DNA from: Auxenochlorella pyrenoidosa | Lineage: Eukaryota > Chlorophyta > Trebouxiophyceae > Chlorellales > Chlorellaceae | Assembly (NCBI GenBank): GCA_001430745.1 | Contig: KQ482042.1 | Coordinates: 1,621,201-1,656,719, forward strand | Length of the DNA: 35,519 bases | Reading direction: 5' to 3' | Part shown: positions 30,781-35,519 of the stretch, in pieces | How the letters are laid out: every line of letters starts with the position of its first letter | Numbering within the stretch: position 1 is the first letter of the stretch | The notes under the pieces: model-generated | Databases searched by the model: none | What the model saw: only the letters and a program-made list of their open reading frames with translations | What the model was told of the DNA's origin: nothing | Translations under genes and position numbers: made by a program

Positions 30781-32684
30781 ATGTCGCCACAGCCCACGCC
30801 AGCTGCTGCGAGTGCGGGCGCTGGGCAGCGGCTGAGTGAGCTTGAGGCGACTGCAGAGGCCCTGCGTGACTCGGCGCTGACTGCCCAGGCAGCGGTGGCA
30901 CAGCAGCGGGCGGCGGCAGCGCGGGAGGGCGCGCAGGCAGTGCTGGTCGCCGCATACTGCCGCCGCCTGCAGCGCCTGGCAAGCCTGCTGCAGCAGTATG
31001 ATGCCCATCTACAGCGCACTCTCGTTGGTCTGGGCCTGGGGCAGCCTGACGACTGCAGCAACGCGGTGGCGGGACAGGCAGCCGTGCACGAGCTGGCCGC
31101 TGCCTTGCAGGGTCTCCAGCAACAGCTGGCGGCAGCTGCGCTTGGGAGCACAAATGCCGAGACGCTGGATTTGCCAGTCGGCAGCCCACTGCTATCACAC
31201 CTGTCAGCGACAGGCGCACCGGCTATGCTGGCTGCACTGCAGGGTGAGCATGCTGCAGCGCTTGCCATTGCGCTCGACTGCAACCGCCTCCTGGCTGGGG
31301 CAGCCTGCCTCACCAAGATGTCAATCTCTACCTAGCATTAGTCCACCCCGGCATGCGTCGGTACCATCAGACATCCTCGCCTGCTTTGTTTATGCCTCCT
31401 TATGCACCCCTGCTATCCCTCATGCCGCCTGCAGACAGCGTGCTGCAGGACTTGGCAGTGGTGAAAACCTGGCCGGCAGTGCAGCAGCCAGGAGCTGCCA
31501 CCGGCCAACCCAGTTCGCTGGGCGCAGCATTTTGGCGGCTGCGGCGGGAGCAGCTGGAGCGCTGGGAAGTGGCAGCGCAGCGCGCGGCGCAGCTTGAAGC
31601 GCTGCGAGCCGAGGTCGCGGCAGCGCGTGAGGCTCTGGCCCCAGCGGCAGACCCCGGTTCAGACTCGGCTGCGGCACACACACAGCTGGCGGCGCGGCAG
31701 GCAGGCCTGAGGGCGGAGCTGCAAAGCCTGGACCGTGCACGCCAGGCGGCGGAGCAGCGGGGGGCCGCGGCGGCAGAGGAGGCCAGGGCTGTGCGCGCTG
31801 AAGCAGCTGCAGTGGCAGAGCTGGAGGGGCAGGAGGCGCGATTGGATGCCGCTGTGCGCGCGCTGTGCGCCGCGGATGGTGCAGCCATGCGCGCTTGGCG
31901 GCAGGGTACTTGGAAGGCGCAGGAGCAGGTGGAGGCAGTGGCGGCTCAGCGTCAGGTGCTGGCGCAGCTGGCGCAGCAGCTGCTGGACGCGCAGCGCGCT
32001 GAGCTGGCGGCGTTCAGAGCGGCCGCCAGCGAGGCGGGCAGCAAGGCACCGGGCGAGGCACCTCCAGCGGCATCCAGCGCCACACGGGAAGCTGCCCAGC
32101 TGCTGGAACCGCTGGCCCACTTGAAGTCCGATGAGCATGCGGCCACCGTGGTGGCGGCAGCAGCCGACGAGCTGCGCCAGCTGCAGTCGTCGCTGCAGCA
32201 GTGGGAGGCGCTCGCCAACGCCAGCGCAGGCCGGCTGGCAGGGCTGCAGAGCACCGCGTGTGAGCTGGCGGGCCGGGTGGCGGCGCTGCAGCAAGACGGC
32301 GGCGCGGACGCTGCAATGGCGCAGCTGCGGGAGGCGGCGGCTGCCGCGGAGGAGGCGGGCGCCCTGGTGGTGCGCACGCGGCAGGCGCTGAGCGAGTGGT
32401 GGACCTCGCCGGCGGTGACGGCTGCTCCCTGGGTCAAGCGTGAGTGTGTGGTGGGTGGGGCGCGCAACCTCGCTGCTGGCAAGCAGTGGAATTCCAGGCT
32501 GCACGCACTCCTGGTCACCTGACACCAGCCCTCGCTCCCAACCTGTCGTGCACTGGCCACAGGCGAGGGCAAGAACGCGGACGAGTGGCTGCGCCTGCTG
32601 AGCGACCAGCAGCGAGCGCTGCAGCAGCGCCAGGCATTCACGGGCAAGGACAAGGGAAACCACCCGCTGCGCGCGCTGCGTTGA
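30781..32684 (+). CDS. Augmin complex subunit 5 (HAUS5/AUG5) homologue, 3 exons
   Basis: Augmin binds spindle and phragmoplast microtubules and recruits gamma-tubulin to branch new ones. Exons: 30781-31243, 31435-32439, 32563-32684; GT-AG with matching phases; 529 residues. Nearly all of it is Ala/Glu/Gln/Leu-rich coiled coil. The telling part is the C terminus: LSEWWTSPAVTAAPWVK (WW at 476-477) followed by GKNADEWLRLL. Plant AUG5 and animal HAUS5 end with a WW..PA segment, a Trp, a polar turn and a second Trp in a helix, in that order. The protein is shorter than plant AUG5 and I do not see its usual N-terminal globular part; either an upstream exon is missing from my model or the lineage lost it. 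ATG 30781 is the first in frame after the divergent promoter. Because much of it is repetitive coil, identification rests on the last 60 residues. Confidence 0.65.
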
Positions 32685-32895
32685 CAGTCGAGGTGCAGTC
32701 CGTGCAGAGGCAGCTGGCCTGTCGGGCACACTCGCCCACCACTCTGTACTGTTGCTTTCAGCTAACCACTTGTGAATGATGAACAAAAGGTGGACTGCAT
32801 CTGCGGAACCTCTGTGATTACAGCAGGGATAGGTTCAGCGGAAGCAGCGTGTTAACTGCTGGATGCAATCACTGCATGGATCAACATGAGGCTGC
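32685..32895. other. Convergent 3' region
   Basis: 211 bp between the stop codons of the HAUS5-like gene (plus) and SSRP1 (minus); AT-richer than flanking exons. No gene seen. Confidence 0.5.
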
Positions 32896-35424
32896 TCACT
32901 CGTCGCCTGCCCCATCCTCTGCATCGTCTGCTGCCGCTGCTTCTCCCTCCGCCTGCACGTGCACGTGTCGGGGTCGGGAGAGTGGAAAGTGCAGGAGACA
33001 TGGGCGCAGCCTGTGCAAGGGACATAGTGCAGGCTGGGGCGAGGAAGGATGCGGACAGCCATCCTCCCCTGAGGCCTTGGCCAAAGCCCCCCAACCCCCT
33101 CGCCCCCGCACACACCTTGGAGGCTTTGTAGGCCGCCTGCTCCTGCTCGTACCTCGCCTGCACACGGACAGAGAGGCATCGAGCACGGTGTTTGGTTAAA
33201 GAGTTGCCCGGCCTGGCCAGTGCGGATCTCTCCTTGCCACGCGGGCCACCATCAGCCGCGCCCAGCCTGCGAGGCCGGGCGCACCTTGTCTGCCCGCGCG
33301 CGCTCCTCGTACGGCGCCTTCTCCTCGGCGCTGAGCGCCTTCCACTCCGCGCCCAGCAGCTTGGCGATGTCGCCGATGCCAGCGCCCGGGTTGGCCTCCT
33401 TGACGCGCTGCAGGGGAGGGGGCCACGCAGGGCGGCGGCCACGGGATGGTTGCCGTCGCTGCGCAGGCCTGGCGTACGCACCGCAGCAGAGCCAAGGGCT
33501 GCGAATTCCCCAGTGCCACACTGGGAGGTGCCAGCCCACGCAACGCTGTGCAAGCAAGCTCTGGTGGGGAGGGGGCGGGGCCAGGCGGGGCGGCGGCGCA
33601 CCTGTCGGTGGTCTGACTGGTAGTAGAAGTAGGCGGTGGTGGCGCGCTTGGGGGCGTTGGGGTCCTGCAGGGGGGGAGGGGGGGAGGGCAGAGGGTGGAG
33701 GGTGGATTGGGGGTGTGCGTGATGGCCATGCTTGCCGGAAGGTGGGCATGGCCCCTGCAGGCCTGAGGCCCCAGCTCCGGGACCGGGAGCAGCAAGGCCC
33801 AGCGGCGGGGTGTGGGGCAGGCGCCTAGCGGTCCCACCTTCTCCTTCTTGGCCTTCTTCTGCTTCTTGGGCGCCGCATCTGCAGGCAGGCAGGCAGGCAG
33901 GCAGGCAGCACGTGGAAGAGCAGGGGCGTGGGTGCTGCATGCACCGGGAGCAAAGCGGGGCTGCCCCCCTGGGCAAAGATTGCTGCGCACCAACGGGCGG
34001 TCACAGCGGGGCTCGACCACCCCCAGCCCTCAAGCAACCCAGGACCTACCCTCTGCTGCCGCCGCCGTCTTCTTGGGCTTGGCCTCCGTTTTCTGCTTCT
34101 TGGTCACCTTCACGTCCTGCACATGGCCAGCAGCGCTGCGCAGACAAATGTCAGGCTGGCACAGCCAGCGTGTCGATCGGCCAGCAGGCAGGCGAGCAGG
34201 CAGGCAAGCAGGCGAGTAAGCAGGCAGCAAGCCTGCCTCTCGCGCAGCCGCTTCCACGTCCAGCGCCCTGTGGTGCGAACTGCACCCCCAACCGCGACTC
34301 GCCTCCTCATCCACGATCTGGGCGCCGCCCTCTTCGTCGCTCTCGCTCTCGCTCTCCTCCTCTTCCTCCTCGCTCGCCTGCTCACGGGCATGGGAGGAGG
34401 CAGCAGCAGGCGCACTCATTCCGGGCGACACCCACAGGCGCACCCTCGCCCCCGCTCAGAGCCGTGCACCGCCCACTCCCAACAACCCTGCCGCAGCTGC
34501 TGCGGCTCTCAGCGCCCCACAACATGGAAACATCCGCCCACTCTGCCCCCCACCCCCCATCCCCACCCCCACCCCCACCCCACCCCCACCCCCACCCACC
34601 CACCCACCTGGAAGTCCTCGTCCTCCTCGTCGCTGTCGCGCCCGGCAGAAATGCCCGCCAGGCCTGCGGGGGCAGGGCGGCGGCAGGGCCAGCAGGCAGC
34701 ACACTGTCAGGCAGGCTTCGTACGCAGCTTCTACTGGGCGTCCCTTGCCAACTAGCCGTGGCATGGCCACTTCAAGCCAGCTGCGTGCGAAGCTCCGGGT
34801 CTGCGCCAGCAGGATGAGGCGCTGCCGAGGGCCAGCCGCACTCCCGCCCTGCCGCAAGGCGCCAGGCCGCGCCCCGGTGTGCGCACCCGCGTCCACGCCG
34901 CCGCCGTCCTCCACCTCTGCGTAGCTGGTGATGGCGGCGGCGCCGGGGCCGCGCTGCGCCTCCTTGAAGTTCTCGATGCGCAGCTGCTTGGCCTGGATGA
35001 ACTCAAACAGGTTGGTCCACTCGCTCCTGGAGGGGGGGGGGGGGGCGGGGAGCAGGGGCCGGTGGGAAGAAGGGGCTTGCAGCTCGGGGGGCAGTTTGTG
35101 CGCAGCACCAGGCGTGGCGCTGGCTTAGGGGCAGCTGAAACCAAGAGAGAGGGCCGCCTGCCCATGCACGGCGCATCTGGATGGCCAGCAGAGGCAGGGA
35201 AGCCTGCGTACGTGGCCGGCCAACCAGCGCAGGCAGACGCCGCAGATGCTGCGTGCCGCACCGCGCGCACATCCCTCGCTCGGCACGGCTGGGCGGCACG
35301 ACGGCGGTTGGGGGCTTGCAGCGGCAGCGCGCGCCCACCTGGGTATGCCGCGAAACAGGTAGTCCTGGCCGCTGCGCATGCGCACCGCCAGGTCAAAGGT
35401 CTTGGCAGAGGTGGCGCCTGCGGC
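32896..35424 (-). CDS. SSRP1: FACT complex subunit SSRP1, C-terminal part (5' end outside the window)
   Basis: With SPT16, SSRP1 forms FACT, which loosens and rebuilds nucleosomes during transcription and replication. Exons on the minus strand: 35424-35339, 35026-34887, 34663-34608, 34377-34303, 34116-34050, 33878-33838, 33664-33602, 33407-33285, 33157-33116, 32952-32896. Seen in order: the end of the middle PH-like domain (VRMRSGQDYLFRGIP, EWTNLFEFIQAKQLRIENF); an acidic stretch (DSDEEDEDFQ, then SEEEEEESESESDEE); a Lys-rich linker (KVTKKQKTEAKPKK, PKKQKKAKKEK); an HMG box (DPNAPKRATTAYFYYQSDHR to AKLLGAEWKALSAEEKAPY); and an acidic 18-residue end (ADDAEDGAGDE). Keeping the HMG box is the plant/animal form, unlike yeast Pob3. 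The intron after VDEE starts with GC (GAG|GCGAGT) unless a GT 12 nt upstream is used. Nothing in 35425-35519 looks like an exon. Confidence 0.9.
33881..33908 (-). repeat. CCTG tetranucleotide repeat forming the pyrimidine tract of an acceptor
   Basis: Plus strand reads (GCAG) repeated seven times; on the coding strand this is CTGC repeated, running directly into the TGCAG acceptor of the SSRP1 exon at 33878. Every unit is close to an acceptor in sequence. Confidence 0.8.
34548..34607 (-). repeat. G-rich repeat at a 5' splice site (potential G-quadruplex)
   Basis: On the coding (minus) strand the SSRP1 intron begins exactly with GTGGGTGGGTGGGTGGG and continues with GGGGT units for about 60 nt. 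Runs of three or more G separated by single T meet the usual G-quadruplex pattern, in both the DNA and the pre-mRNA. Confidence 0.75.
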
Positions 35425-35519
35425 CTGCGGGGCGGCGCAGGCGCGGGGTGGGCCGGAGCGGCAGTCGAACTCGGACCAGGCAGACAAAGCGGCCCGACAG
35501 CCAGCCGGGCGCAGAGAGC

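Noticed and set aside
33196..34020. Long minus-strand frames across SSRP1 introns
   Set aside because: Out of frame with the HMG-box exons and Pro/Ala-rich by composition only.

Overview
The window looks like a piece of a small, GC-rich nuclear genome from a green alga. I infer a trebouxiophyte of the Chlorella/Micractinium kind; no species can be fixed from this sequence. The reasons are: genes split by many short introns (mostly about 70-400 bp), Ala/Gln/Gly-rich proteins, CCTG and poly-C/poly-G tracts in introns, and proteins that resemble land-plant homologues (a DHH phosphoesterase-like protein, SSRP1 with its own HMG box). There is no operon structure and I saw no tRNA, rRNA, CRISPR array or intact transposon. 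A 570-base run of N (18228-18797) is an assembly gap.

I rebuilt nine spliced genes by joining splice sites with compatible phases, plus one possible single-exon gene. Minus strand: a KH-domain RNA-binding protein (997-3836), then an unrecognised small membrane protein with a Gly/Lys tail (5007-6053). Plus strand: an SLC35F6-like transporter (6810-9556) and a possible 91-residue membrane ORF (10454-10729). Minus: a complete NADPH-cytochrome P450 reductase (11331-15709, 13 exons). Plus: a DHH/DHHA1 protein interrupted by the gap (15956-18881). Minus: a NEDD8-specific protease (19122-19955). Plus: a 1.8-thousand-residue coiled-coil protein with an axonemal dynein light-chain-type domain (20347-28970, 21 exons). 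Minus: a PAXX-like protein of the XRCC4 superfamily (29187-30585). Plus: an augmin subunit 5 (HAUS5/AUG5) homologue (30781-32684). Minus: the C-terminal part of the FACT subunit SSRP1 (32896-35424), whose 5' part lies beyond the right edge.

Neighbours are often head to head with short shared upstream regions: POR/DHH 246 bp, NEDD8 protease/coiled-coil protein 391 bp, PAXX-like/HAUS5 195 bp. The last contains an E2F-like element, which would suit a DNA-repair gene paired with a spindle gene. The genes do not form one pathway, but several concern the nucleus and cell division: PAXX-like (end joining), augmin (spindle microtubule nucleation), SSRP1 (chromatin) and the NEDD8 protease (cullin regulation).

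The most notable signals are: a GC-AG intron required by the DHH gene, with three more possible ones where an in-frame GT donor competes; an axonemal dynein light-chain-like domain in what may be a lineage without flagella; a stop-free 138-nt intron in the NEDD8 protease; algal PAXX-like and augmin genes sharing one promoter region; and G-rich or CCTG repeats placed exactly at splice sites. I found no clearly new multi-gene system.
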